From NCBI GenBank assembly GCA_018241025.1, contig JAFEEQ010000026.1, positions 124,001-188,000 of the forward strand: a stretch of DNA of 64,000 nt, read 5' to 3'. How positions within the stretch are numbered: the first letter of the stretch is position 1; every line of letters starts with the position of its first letter. The notes under the pieces were generated by a model. That model did not search any database. It was not told where the DNA came from and worked only from the letters and a program-made list of their open reading frames with translations. A program made the position numbers and the translations under genes. This DNA is from Pseudomonadota bacterium. GTDB taxonomy: Bacteria > Pseudomonadota > Alphaproteobacteria > Micropepsales > Micropepsaceae. Of this stretch, positions 30,265 through 38,223 are shown in pieces.

Positions 30265-30583
30265 GCGGGCGTGGCGGAATGGCAGACGCAACGGACTTGA
30301 TTCGACGATTGAGTGCTCTTCCGGGAAACCGAAGATGCAGAACTGCTCAAATTCGGGGGACCCTGTGAAATGGCAATCCCGAGCCAAGCCCCGGACGGGG
30401 AAGGTGTAGAGACTAGACGGGCAGCGCCTACAGCGGCGAACGCCGCCACGGCGAAGGGATAGTCCAGACCACGAATTCCCGGCAGCGTGACACGTGCCAC
30501 CGGGAAGCGGCGAAAGCCGAAGTGGTACGAAAATCCGTAGGGCTGAAAGGCCCGTGCCGGTTCAAGTCCGGCCGCCCGCACCA
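30265..30583 (+). tRNA. tRNA-Leu(UAA) interrupted by a group I intron
   Basis: Exon 1 is 30265-30298 and exon 2 is 30530-30583. Spliced, they form an 88-nt leucine tRNA: acceptor GCGGGCG/CGCCCGC (7 of 7 paired), D-arm GGCGGAATGGCAGACGC, anticodon loop CTTAAAA (UAA), a long variable arm, T-arm GCCGG-TTCAAGT-CCGGC and encoded CCA. The intron sits within the anticodon, after U34, the same site as the classic cyanobacterial and plastid tRNA-Leu intron. The acceptor and T-stems differ from the host tRNA, so it is not a recent copy. It would replace the host gene broken by the element. Confidence 0.93.
30299..30529 (+). ncRNA. Group I intron (IC3-like) in tRNA-Leu(UAA)
   Basis: 231 nt with no ORF. 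P1: the exon end ACUU pairs with GAGU at 30311-30314, leaving the conserved U-G at the splice site. Core Q element AATCCCGAGCCAAG at 30375-30388, R element AGAGACTAGACGG near 30408-30420, S element GATAGTCC near 30458-30465. P7 forms as GACUA with UAGUC. The intron ends with the obligatory G (30529). The arrangement is that of self-splicing bacterial tRNA introns. Confidence 0.9.
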
Positions 30584-30616
30584 TGTTGCATACCAATGTA
30601 CGATGTCGGAGGGGAC

Positions 30617-33478
30617 ATGGCATTTGCAAAGGGACGCCATCCCGGAGCGGTTTGGCGCAAAACTGATTTGCAGATTCACACTCCTCGCGATGCTGGGTGG
30701 AGCGGTTCACCTGCACTTGCAGGTGGCGACAATGCAAAAGAGGCAGCACGCGAGAGCTGGGCTGACCATTTTGTAGCAGAGTGCTTAAAACGAGAACTCG
30801 CCGCCATCGCAATTACCGATCATCATGACATTGTCCTCTATCCGTATATTCAACGCGCCATTGAGCGCAGTCAGGCTGCACGCGAGGTACTTTGGCTTTT
30901 CCCGGGCATGGAAATTACTTGTGACGACTCCGTGCAATGCCTGACGCTGTTTGACCAAGGAACGCCACCCGATGTTTTGCGCCGACTGTTTGGTCTGATG
31001 CCGAAAGTCGCCGAACCCTCTGCGGACTTGGATAGAGCGCCGCAGGCAATTCTCTGCGGCAAAGACATTAAAGACTTCCTTGGAGCGACATTCGATGACG
31101 CGAGCTTTCGCGGCAAAAGCATTGTGCTTCCCCACGCCAGCGAGGGAGGCCACAAAGACATTTTGCGGCGTGGCTTCCACTCCCGCTTCGCAGAGCTTGA
31201 GGTCGATGGCGTCTACAACGAGAAGGCATTCGCTGCACTTGATGATGTAACTCGCAAGAAAATCTATGGCGAGACCAAGGAGTGGGGCGACCGCCGACAT
31301 GGCATTATCACGACTGGCGACAATCGTAACGCTGACTTCGCAAAGCTCGGGGTCAATGCTTGTTGGATGAGGTTAGGTGAGCCGACCGCTGAGGCTATTC
31401 GGCAAGCAGTGCTGGCCGACGAGGCTCGAATTCTGTACGTGCCACCTACGATACCGGCCCAGCGCGTTCTAGAGCTAAGGGTAAGCTCCAGCCTTACCGG
31501 ACCTCAGTTTGTCTTGGTTTTCAACGACGGCTTTAACTCGCTTATCGGCGGTCGTGGATCGGGAAAATCCGCCATCCTCGAGTATCTGCGCTTCGGCTTA
31601 GGGCGAAGCACGCTCGACGCATCCGATGATCCAAGTTCCGAAAGAGAACGTGACCTAATTACATCCACCCTGCCCAATGGTTACGTCGAGGTCGACCTTG
31701 AGCGTGACGGAGTGAAGGAGACTTGGCGAAGAACGCTCGATCACCAGTCTTATATTGCGATTCGAAGCGCCACTGGAGAAACTATCGAAATTCCTGTTGC
31801 AACAGCCCGCGAAAGATTCAGGGCTCGCGCTTTTTCGCAAAAACAACTCTCCACACTGGTCCGGCGTCCGGAAACCGCTGATGAACAGATAACTGGCATC
31901 GCGGCGGCAGAGTCAGTTGATCTCCGACGCCAACGTCAACAACAGATCGAAATTGCCGAACGCGAGATTGCGGGAGCATTCCAGCGTGTCGTGCAGGGAT
32001 GGGCTGCCGAAGCGGCTTACACCCGAGCGGTTGCCACTACTGAGGATCTAAAGAAGAGAGTTGAGGCGATCAGGGAGCGCCTTGAACAGGGCGGACTTAG
32101 CCCTGAGCAACAGGCAGTTCTCGACCAGCAGCCGATTTACGCAAGAACAGAGAATCAATTCCAAACCTCTGACCGCGCAATTGCTCAAAAGCTGATTTCA
32201 ATAAATCAGATTGCGGAATTAGCATTGGAGGGATGGGCAAATGCCATTGACTTGCCTCCCGTCGCGGAAGCCAAAAACATCCTCGGTAACGCGAACGCTA
32301 AAATTGTAACGGCGCGTGAAGAGCTGCGCATCGGTCTCGAAACAGCAAAGGCGGAACTGACCACTAAGCACACCGCTTTCAAACTGCTTCACGAGGAATT
32401 CAAGGTTAAGTACGAAGCAGCGAGCGCCGCCCAGCAACATCTTGGTTCTCTTTTAGCCGACTACAGAAGGCTAACTGCGGAACTCGAACAAGCGGAGAAA
32501 CAGCAGCAAACCGCTGACGAAGAACGCGTTAAGTATGCCAAAGCAGAAGAAACGCTTGCGGAAACGCGCAATGCTTTGGTTTCAGAGCTTACAGAGCTTC
32601 GCAAAATTCTTATCGAAGCTGCCGCACGAGTAGACGACATGTCGAAGGGCACGTTGCGGGGACGCGTCGAAGAAGAAGCTATCCCTGAGCGCTTTGTGGA
32701 AGCACTCATAGACCTGACAGAGAAGTGTGGCATTCGCGAGCTAGATGCGCGGTGCAAGGCTCGTGTCGAGGAGGCGCACAAGGATGGCGGGGTCGAGTGG
32801 GAAAAGCTGATTCAGCAACTCCTGTCAGTGCGCAAGGCCGTGGTCCAAGCAGGCGAAGGAGCAGAGCTTGACCCGGAACTACTTGCAGGTATCCGAAGTT
32901 CTCTTGGCTGGGAACTTACCAACAACCAAGCCAAGTTGATCCTTGGCCGGCTTGATGATGGCCGTCTTGGGCGCCTCTTATCAGTGTGGGCTTCACCATT
33001 TGTCCGCTTTGAATATAAAGATCGTGGAACGTATATGCCCTTTGAACGGGCATCGCCCGGTCAACAAGCGTCTGCTCTGCTTACTTTGCTTCTAAATCAG
33101 GAAGCGGGCACCCTCATCATCGACCAACCTGAGGATGACCTCGATAACCGCGTTATAATGATGATCGCCAAGTTGTTGCAAACAACGAAGCGGCGGAGGC
33201 AACTCATTTTTGCAACGCATAACCCCAACTTTGTCGTCAATGGCGATGCTGACAAAATTGTTTGTTTGGCTCCGAATGTCGAACCAGCAGCGCCTAACGG
33301 CGTTCCCGCCGCCCAAATCGAGATTGATACGGACGGCGCGATCGAAACACCGTCTGTTCGTAAGGCGATCACCGACACTATGGAAGGTGGTCGAGAGGCT
33401 TTTGAACTCAGAAGTCGCAAGTACGCGTTCGAGCCGATCATTGTGCCCGAGACAAAGGCGGGTGGTGAATCAGTTTAG
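30617..33478 (+). CDS. PHP domain-AAA/ABC ATPase, TrlF-like
   Basis: 953 residues. Residues 1-285 form a PHP metallo-phosphoesterase domain: IHTPRD (His21), TDHHD at 67-71, Glu99 (PGMEI), His173 (LPHASEGGH), GDNRN at 234-238. Walker A GGRGSGKS is at 311-318, a long coiled coil covers about 450-740, and ABC-type signature SPGQQ (813-817) with Walker B TLIIDQPEDD (832-841) and switch FATHN close the head. I recall this architecture being named TrlF family in public databases. RecF/SMC-type ATPases fused to nucleases are typical of defence. GGAGGGG precedes the ATG. It starts 34 bp after the tRNA and uses UUA codons (for example 32978). Confidence 0.85.
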   Translation: MAFAKGRHPGAVWRKTDLQIHTPRDAGWSGSPALAGGDNAKEAARESWADHFVAECLKRELAAIAITDHHDIVLYPYIQRAIERSQAAREVLWLFPGMEITCDDSVQCLTLFDQGTPPDVLRRLFGLMPKVAEPSADLDRAPQAILCGKDIKDFLGATFDDASFRGKSIVLPHASEGGHKDILRRGFHSRFAELEVDGVYNEKAFAALDDVTRKKIYGETKEWGDRRHGIITTGDNRNADFAKLGVNACWMRLGEPTAEAIRQAVLADEARILYVPPTIPAQRVLELRVSSSLTGPQFVLVFNDGFNSLIGGRGSGKSAILEYLRFGLGRSTLDASDDPSSERERDLITSTLPNGYVEVDLERDGVKETWRRTLDHQSYIAIRSATGETIEIPVATARERFRARAFSQKQLSTLVRRPETADEQITGIAAAESVDLRRQRQQQIEIAEREIAGAFQRVVQGWAAEAAYTRAVATTEDLKKRVEAIRERLEQGGLSPEQQAVLDQQPIYARTENQFQTSDRAIAQKLISINQIAELALEGWANAIDLPPVAEAKNILGNANAKIVTAREELRIGLETAKAELTTKHTAFKLLHEEFKVKYEAASAAQQHLGSLLADYRRLTAELEQAEKQQQTADEERVKYAKAEETLAETRNALVSELTELRKILIEAAARVDDMSKGTLRGRVEEEAIPERFVEALIDLTEKCGIRELDARCKARVEEAHKDGGVEWEKLIQQLLSVRKAVVQAGEGAELDPELLAGIRSSLGWELTNNQAKLILGRLDDGRLGRLLSVWASPFVRFEYKDRGTYMPFERASPGQQASALLTLLLNQEAGTLIIDQPEDDLDNRVIMMIAKLLQTTKRRRQLIFATHNPNFVVNGDADKIVCLAPNVEPAAPNGVPAAQIEIDTDGAIETPSVRKAITDTMEGGREAFELRSRKYAFEPIIVPETKAGGESV

Positions 33479-33490
33479 CGAGCCTTTATT

Positions 33491-33586
33491 TTATGGAGGT
33501 CTCTTGAACAGTCGTAGCAGTTTCGTCAAAGCTGAAAGCGCGGCAGCAAGAGCATAGAACAACGATCCAAGGTCAGAGACGGTCAT
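33491..33586 (-). CDS. 31-residue hydrophobic peptide
   Basis: Sequence core LGSLFYALAAALSALTKLL with a basic tail (RLFKRPP): one amphipathic or membrane helix. It has a strong TTAGGAG site 6 nt before the ATG, which is the main support. It lies 8 bp after the 60-residue gene on the same strand and is convergent with the TrlF-like gene. Type I toxins and small membrane regulators look like this, but no family is recognised. Confidence 0.5.
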   Translation of the reverse strand: MTVSDLGSLFYALAAALSALTKLLRLFKRPP

Positions 33587-33594
33587 AATGTCTC

Positions 33595-33777
33595 CTAACG
33601 GGAGCGGTTCTGCGCTGGTGCGCCAGCGCGGCGCGCGAGTTCGCGCTTCACGAACGACGTGCGTTTGCCGTGCGGGTTGTCCGCCAACGTGAGCATTTCG
33701 CCCGCTAGCGCGCAGGCGATGGCCAGAAGCCCCAGCCAGGTCGCTCCGCCGAGTTCGATTTTCGTGAGTGGTTCCAT
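33595..33777 (-). CDS. 60-residue small membrane protein
   Basis: MEPLTKIEL, then one hydrophobic helix (ATWLGLLAIACALAGEMLTLA) and a basic C-terminal tail (KRTSFVKRELARR). GAAGGA lies 5-6 nt before the ATG at 33777. It forms a two-gene unit with the 31-residue peptide. No family is recognised. Confidence 0.5.
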   Translation of the reverse strand: MEPLTKIELGGATWLGLLAIACALAGEMLTLADNPHGKRTSFVKRELARRAGAPAQNRSR

Positions 33778-34319
33778 AAGTCCTTCTTTGTTTCGTGACC
33801 GCGACCATCGCGGCCATGCTTGGGAGGTCCTTGCGCCGGAGAAGGCAGCCGCATCACTTCGCGACCGCAACGAAGAGGAGGAGTGCTTGCACTTGCCGGC
33901 AATGCCGACCGAGGCGCTACCGACTTGTCCGCCGAAGCCCTGGCGAAGGCGGATCGAGCCATGCCGCAGAGGGCGCGCAGGAAACATCGGGACGCCCTTG
34001 AACCTTGTGGAAATGACCGCGCGGGCATCCAGCACCGGCACTGCCGTTGTGCCGTGAGCCTATGCCGCTTGCTGGCTCTCTCCGGCTAAGCGCTTTCGCC
34101 TTTGCCCCCTTTCCATCAAGTCCGCATCGACCATCGCGTGCTTCTATCTGGTGAGCGTTTTGGAGCGGTCCCGCCGCCGTTCAACCCAGCTCGCTTCCTG
34201 ACGTGCAGCTCCGCTCCCTCCGGGCACGGTGTGAGGTGTGATCGACGGCTCTGTTGTCCCTCTCCCGGGCTCCCCACGAAGCTGCGAAATGTTCGCGGCC
34301 GAACTGGAAGGAGACCACT
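33778..34319. other. Region without a convincing gene
   Basis: 542 bp between the small-peptide unit and the next rightward gene. Several frames are open because of high GC, but none has a good ribosome site or recognisable composition. The last 15 bp contain the AAGGAG site of the gene at 34,320. Promoters for both directions presumably lie here. Confidence 0.5.
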
Positions 34320-34547
34320 ATGTCGAAATCGAAAACTCAGCCGAAACTGCCGGGCCGCAAGCCCACGCATCGGCTCTACCGCGTCATCGGCGAAGGCGAT
34401 GCCGCAAGCTGGACGCCCATCGGCGCAGCCTGGGACCACAAGGACGGGCACGGCTTTTCGCTCTCCTGTGACGCGGTGCCCCTGCAAGGCCGCATCGTCA
34501 TGCGCGTCGTCACCGAGCGCACCGCAGCGGCGGGAGGTCAGCAATGA
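34320..34547 (+). CDS. Small conserved accessory-element protein
   Basis: 75 residues, soluble, basic N-terminus (MSKSKTQPKLPGRKPTHRLY) then a compact domain (RVIGEGDAASWTPIGAAW, GFSLSCDAVPLQGRIVMR). I know similar small proteins from alphaproteobacterial plasmids and islands, without function. AAGGAG precedes the ATG. It overlaps the DUF3768 gene by 4 bp. Confidence 0.7.
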   Translation: MSKSKTQPKLPGRKPTHRLYRVIGEGDAASWTPIGAAWDHKDGHGFSLSCDAVPLQGRIVMRVVTERTAAAGGQQ

Positions 34548-34873
34548 CCTCCTCCCCCATTCGCGATCTCAACGACGCGTTCCGTACCGGTGGCCCCTCT
34601 TCGGAGGGGCGCTGGATGCTCACCGCCGGCGTCCTGGCCGAAGGACCTGAGTTCGCGGCACTGGCCGTTGCCACCGTCCGAAGCTTCACAGGCTTCGCTC
34701 CCGGCAACGATCCCTACGGCGAGCACGACTTCGGGGCCTTCAATCTGGCAGGCCATCACCTGTTCTGGAAGATCGACTACTACGCGCCAGACCTTTGTCA
34801 CGGCTCCGAAGATCCCGCCGACCCGGCCGTCACCAGTCGCGTCCTCACGCTCATGCTGGCCTCGGAATATTGA
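34544..34873 (+). CDS. DUF3768 protein
   Basis: 109 residues with the DUF3768 hallmarks IRDLNDAFRTGG, GRWMLTAGV, FAPGNDPYGEHDFGAF and FWKIDYYAPDL. Frequent on conjugative and integrative elements of alphaproteobacteria; function unknown. Coupled to its neighbour by ATGA. Confidence 0.82.
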   Translation: MTSSPIRDLNDAFRTGGPSSEGRWMLTAGVLAEGPEFAALAVATVRSFTGFAPGNDPYGEHDFGAFNLAGHHLFWKIDYYAPDLCHGSEDPADPAVTSRVLTLMLASEY

Positions 34874-34881
34874 GGTCCGCC

Positions 34882-35187
34882 ATGAGCAAGAAACGCAACA
34901 TCAAAGTCGAAACCCTCCTATGGGAGGGCATCTCCATCGAAGTGTCGTACGAGCCATTCTACCTTGGCATGGACTTCATCGCGCATCTCCAGCTTCACGC
35001 GGTTTCGCCAGAGGCAGTTCCACTACCGATGACAGAGACCGGCTATCGCTCGCACTTCATCGACCGAAGCTACATCGAGGCCGAAGGAGGCCCTCTGGCT
35101 TACGCGCTGGCGTGGCTGGAGGCGGAAGCCGCAAAGCCGGAATGGAGGGCTCGAAACGAGAAAGCCCGACAACTCAACCTCTTCTGA
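34882..35187 (+). CDS. Small accessory protein, intact copy of a family with two dead copies
   Basis: 101 residues. Central phrase PLPMTETGYRSHFIDRSYIEAEGGPLAYALAWLEAEA. Written in parts, PMTETGYRSHF and GGPLAYALAWLEAEA are shared with broken relatives at 45,402 and 54,470. The start at 34882 (MSKKRN) is 8 bp after DUF3768. No function is known to me. The three genes from 34,320 form one operon. Confidence 0.7.
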   Translation: MSKKRNIKVETLLWEGISIEVSYEPFYLGMDFIAHLQLHAVSPEAVPLPMTETGYRSHFIDRSYIEAEGGPLAYALAWLEAEAAKPEWRARNEKARQLNLF

Positions 35188-35238
35188 TGTTTTCTCCGAG
35201 CCACATGTCTTCTCCTTTCGGGAATTCAGCGGCTTAGG

Positions 35239-36168
35239 ATGAAAGTTAACGACTTCTTAATCGGTAGCTGCGATAGTCGATTGAGCGGAGGCGTTATAGC
35301 ACTTCAGCCTACAGCTTCGTCCGGCACCGGCTCGCGACACGATGATGTCGCGACGCCCGCCGATTTGCTGACAGACCTGGACGCCGCACAGCGAGCGCTT
35401 GCCGCGCAGTTGGACTATCTGCGCGCGGCGGACACGCAGCATCTTCATGGCGACATCATCGGCCAGGGCGGCGCCAAGCTCCTGCAATTGAGCAAGTTGC
35501 GAGACCAGCTGGTCTCAGGCGCGAATGGCGTGCCTTCGGCAGCCCTTCGCGCCTCGGTCGCGTCCGCTCTCGCGGACATACGCGCTTATACGTCGGAAGC
35601 GCGCAATGCTGCTTCGGCGGCGAATGGCAGCGCCACCGAGCAGAGCACAAGCTTGACGCTTGCGACCGCGAGCGAAGATGCGCGCAAGGCCGCGACCGGC
35701 TTCATGGACGACTATTACAAGCGGCATATCTTCGACAAATATCTCGAATTCACTTCCGCCAAGGACGAAGAGGACTTCCGCAGGCGCGAGGCCGAGCGGC
35801 AAGCCGCCATCGAGAAGGCGCTCGCCGAGAATACGCCGGAAGGAAACTTGCGGGCCATTCGACTCGAACGCGACCAATTGAGGGATGCCGGTGCACACGG
35901 CGCCGAGCGGAGCCCAGAGTTCAAGAAGCTCGATGACGACCTCGCGAAGCGGGAGAATGCCTTGTCTGGTTGTCTGGCCAAGCCTTACAAAAACGAGACG
36001 CAAGCAAAGGCCGACCCCCTCGCCGGGCTCCAGCCAGCGGCGGACGTGCCACCCGAAGTTCTGGCAAGCCTGCGAAACTCTGGCCTCGTCATGCCCAATC
36101 AGGACGGTTTGGGCCATGGCGTCACGGTCAATGATGGACAGCCCGCTAGTCTCTCTCGCAGCGGATAG
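35239..36168 (+). CDS. Helical protein of unknown function
   Basis: 309 residues, Ala/Glu/Asp-rich, predicted mostly helical and soluble, with a charged stretch (AKDEEDFRRREAERQAAIEK) typical of coiled coil. No signal peptide, membrane helix or metal motif. No family is recognised. Its composition resembles flagellar-filament or structural helical proteins, which is not enough for a call. It ends against the convergent exported-protein gene. Confidence 0.6.
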   Translation: MKVNDFLIGSCDSRLSGGVIALQPTASSGTGSRHDDVATPADLLTDLDAAQRALAAQLDYLRAADTQHLHGDIIGQGGAKLLQLSKLRDQLVSGANGVPSAALRASVASALADIRAYTSEARNAASAANGSATEQSTSLTLATASEDARKAATGFMDDYYKRHIFDKYLEFTSAKDEEDFRRREAERQAAIEKALAENTPEGNLRAIRLERDQLRDAGAHGAERSPEFKKLDDDLAKRENALSGCLAKPYKNETQAKADPLAGLQPAADVPPEVLASLRNSGLVMPNQDGLGHGVTVNDGQPASLSRSG

Positions 36169-36558
36169 TCACAGCAGGCCAACCGCCTTGCACGTAGCTC
36201 CCATCGAGCGGAAATATTGCTCGTCCCGCATCAAGTGTGGGAGCTCGGCCTCTTGGGCACTCTCCAAATCGCTATGTATTCGGTCATCGGTCAGGCCGAT
36301 CTTCTCGCCTGTCTGATACGCGACGTCGAAGGACTGCCGCGCCTTCAGGCCATAGAACTCTGACTTGCTCCGATCCCCGGCACTCCGCCGTTCGTCCCGC
36401 GCGTAGGCCAGCGTGACGTAGCATTTCAACGCAACGCCATAAAGCATACTCGTAGCGCGCATGTCCGCGTCGCCGGCACCGCTTTGCGCAGCGGCAGTTA
36501 TCGTGAAGACGAACGTCAGCGCTACGGCGCTCGGCCCCACAGCGATGCAAGTACGCAT
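36169..36558 (-). CDS. Exported protein of unknown function
   Basis: 129 residues with a signal peptide (IAVGPSAVALTFVFTITAAAQ). The mature domain has two Cys (ALKCYVTLAYARDERR and GATCKAVGLL) and looks helical. GTGAGGG precedes the ATG at 36558. A longer in-frame start would destroy the signal sequence. Confidence 0.6.
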   Translation of the reverse strand: MRTCIAVGPSAVALTFVFTITAAAQSGAGDADMRATSMLYGVALKCYVTLAYARDERRSAGDRSKSEFYGLKARQSFDVAYQTGEKIGLTDDRIHSDLESAQEAELPHLMRDEQYFRSMGATCKAVGLL

Positions 36559-36783
36559 AACCCTCACCGAAAAGCGGCAAGAGATTCGTAACACTATGGA
36601 GAATTCCGTTGCGGCGAGTCCGAAGGTTTGCCAACGCAAGGCGCATGCTTTCGACTGCTCCAATTCTTTCGACGTGGATTGCCCCGATGAGCTGCCTACA
36701 CAGGGCCAGAGCGGGTATCCGCCGCCAGCCCCTTGCAACACTATTCTCCATTCTGTTGCACGCGATAGATTGCGCGGGTGCGC

Positions 36784-37359
36784 ATGAATGAACTTGCCCT
36801 CTTCAGTGGCAGCGGCGCTCGCAAGTATCTTTGCGCTAGCGAATTGCCTCGCTTTCTCAGCGCGTCCCAGCGGCTGGATGATCAGTCGCAAGCCTTCTGC
36901 TTTCTGCTCGCCATGACCGGCTGCCGCATCAGTGAGGCGTTGGCGCTCACACCCGCGCAGCTCGATGTGGAGACTGGCCGCGTGACGTTCCGCACGCTCA
37001 AAAGGCGCAAAATCGCCTTTCGGGCCGTCCCCATACCTCCAGACCTGCTGGAGGCGTTACAGCGGATCGCAAGGACCCGGCGTTCCGACGAACGGCTCTG
37101 GCCGTGGTCGCGGCAGACGGCCTGGCGCAGGATCAAGGCTGTCATGGAAGCGGCCGGCATTCGTGGACCGCAGGCGATGCCGAAGGGGCTCAGGCACGGA
37201 TTCGGTGTTGCGAACGCCGAGGAAAGCGTGCCGATGGCGACGACGCAGAAATGGCTAGGCCACGCGAAGCTGGAAACGACAGCCATCTACCAGCAAGCCG
37301 TGGGACGGGAAGAAACGGCATTTGCACGGCGGCTTTGGAGCAAGCTGTCTTGCGATTGA
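36784..37359 (+). CDS. Second tyrosine recombinase, catalytic domain
   Basis: 191 residues. Catalytic set visible: Arg in TGCRISEAL, Lys/beta-hairpin TLKRRK, His-Arg pair in KGLRHGFG, His in WLGHAKLETT and Tyr in AIYQQA. The N-terminal core-binding domain is reduced to about 25 residues. It resembles short recombinases on plasmids that resolve multimers or move cassettes. GTG at 36778 is an alternative start. It is not needed for the tRNA-targeted integration and its site is unknown. Confidence 0.82.
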   Translation: MNELALFSGSGARKYLCASELPRFLSASQRLDDQSQAFCFLLAMTGCRISEALALTPAQLDVETGRVTFRTLKRRKIAFRAVPIPPDLLEALQRIARTRRSDERLWPWSRQTAWRRIKAVMEAAGIRGPQAMPKGLRHGFGVANAEESVPMATTQKWLGHAKLETTAIYQQAVGREETAFARRLWSKLSCD

Positions 37360-37360
37360 A

Positions 37361-37666
37361 TCAGCGCTCACGCGGCGTACCTAGTCCGCCCTGACTTGCC
37401 TGTACGCGATCCACCCACGATTTTTTCTCCGGGGAGTCCCGGTGGCTGAGCCAGTATGCACCACCAAGAGCCAACCCCACACCTGCAACGACGGCGGCGA
37501 CCTTTCCGCCGCCAATGCCCTTCGGCAACGATGCGTTTGCGCGAATATCGCGAAGTGCCGCTGCCTGCTGCCTGGCGATCTCCTCCGGCGTTCCGAAAAA
37601 GAGCCGCGTCGTTGCCCCCTTCGGTCGGGAAGCAATATAGGCCCGCATGTCGTCGTCAAAAGACAT
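37361..37666 (-). CDS. Small single-span membrane protein
   Basis: 101 residues. Cytoplasmic N-terminal half (MSFDDDMRAYIASRPKGATT), one membrane helix (VAAVVAGVGLALGGAYWLS), short basic tail. GGAGGC precedes the ATG. It is downstream of the leftward operon 39,755-37,773. No family is recognised. Confidence 0.6.
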   Translation of the reverse strand: MSFDDDMRAYIASRPKGATTRLFFGTPEEIARQQAAALRDIRANASLPKGIGGGKVAAVVAGVGLALGGAYWLSHRDSPEKKSWVDRVQASQGGLGTPRER

Positions 37667-37772
37667 GCCTCCATTTTAGCATTCCGGAATACGCAAATTG
37701 TTACGATTTGAAGAAGTTGGGCGAGCCTGAGTACGCTCCCCGCCAAACGACCGCTGAGGCCTATAAACGTTG

Positions 37773-38222
37773 CTATTTCAGCTCTATGCGGGTCGTGCTC
37801 GCAGCGGCCACACGATTTCGATGATCGATGATAAGTTCCAAGGCACTGCGCTTGAATCCATCCATGAGCCGCCTATGAAATTCGGAGGCGATTTCAAACT
37901 GCCCGGCTTCGATTAACCGGTTGATTGTTTCGAATGTCCCATCGCGCAACGAGTTCTCCTTTTGGAAATCGGCGAGCATCGCCGCTTCCACCTCACGAAA
38001 CGCCCCCGCAATCCGCGTCATCTCGCGTTCGTGGTGGGTCTCGATGGACCTCAGATCACGTTCTTCCGATGAAATCAGCTTCCCCAATTCGATGGCGCTG
38101 CCCAGCAGTCCCACATAGGCAGTGAAGTTGTCGAGCCCCGGCGCGACCGGCACCGAGCCCATCAGCTTTGCGCCACGTGCGCGAGCTTGATCCAGGAACA
38201 CGTTCGATTCGGTATCCTTCAT
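37773..38222 (-). CDS. Helical protein of unknown function
   Basis: 149 residues, starting MKDTESNVFLD. Region GKLISSEERDLRSIETHHEREMTRIAG is charged and helical, and the C-terminal half (TINRLIEAGQFEIASEFHRRLMDGF) could be a two-helix repeat. The start overlaps the stop region of the membrane-protein gene upstream (38,224), so the two are probably co-translated and may interact. Confidence 0.6.
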   Translation of the reverse strand: MKDTESNVFLDQARARGAKLMGSVPVAPGLDNFTAYVGLLGSAIELGKLISSEERDLRSIETHHEREMTRIAGAFREVEAAMLADFQKENSLRDGTFETINRLIEAGQFEIASEFHRRLMDGFKRSALELIIDHRNRVAAASTTRIELK

Positions 38223-38223
38223 G

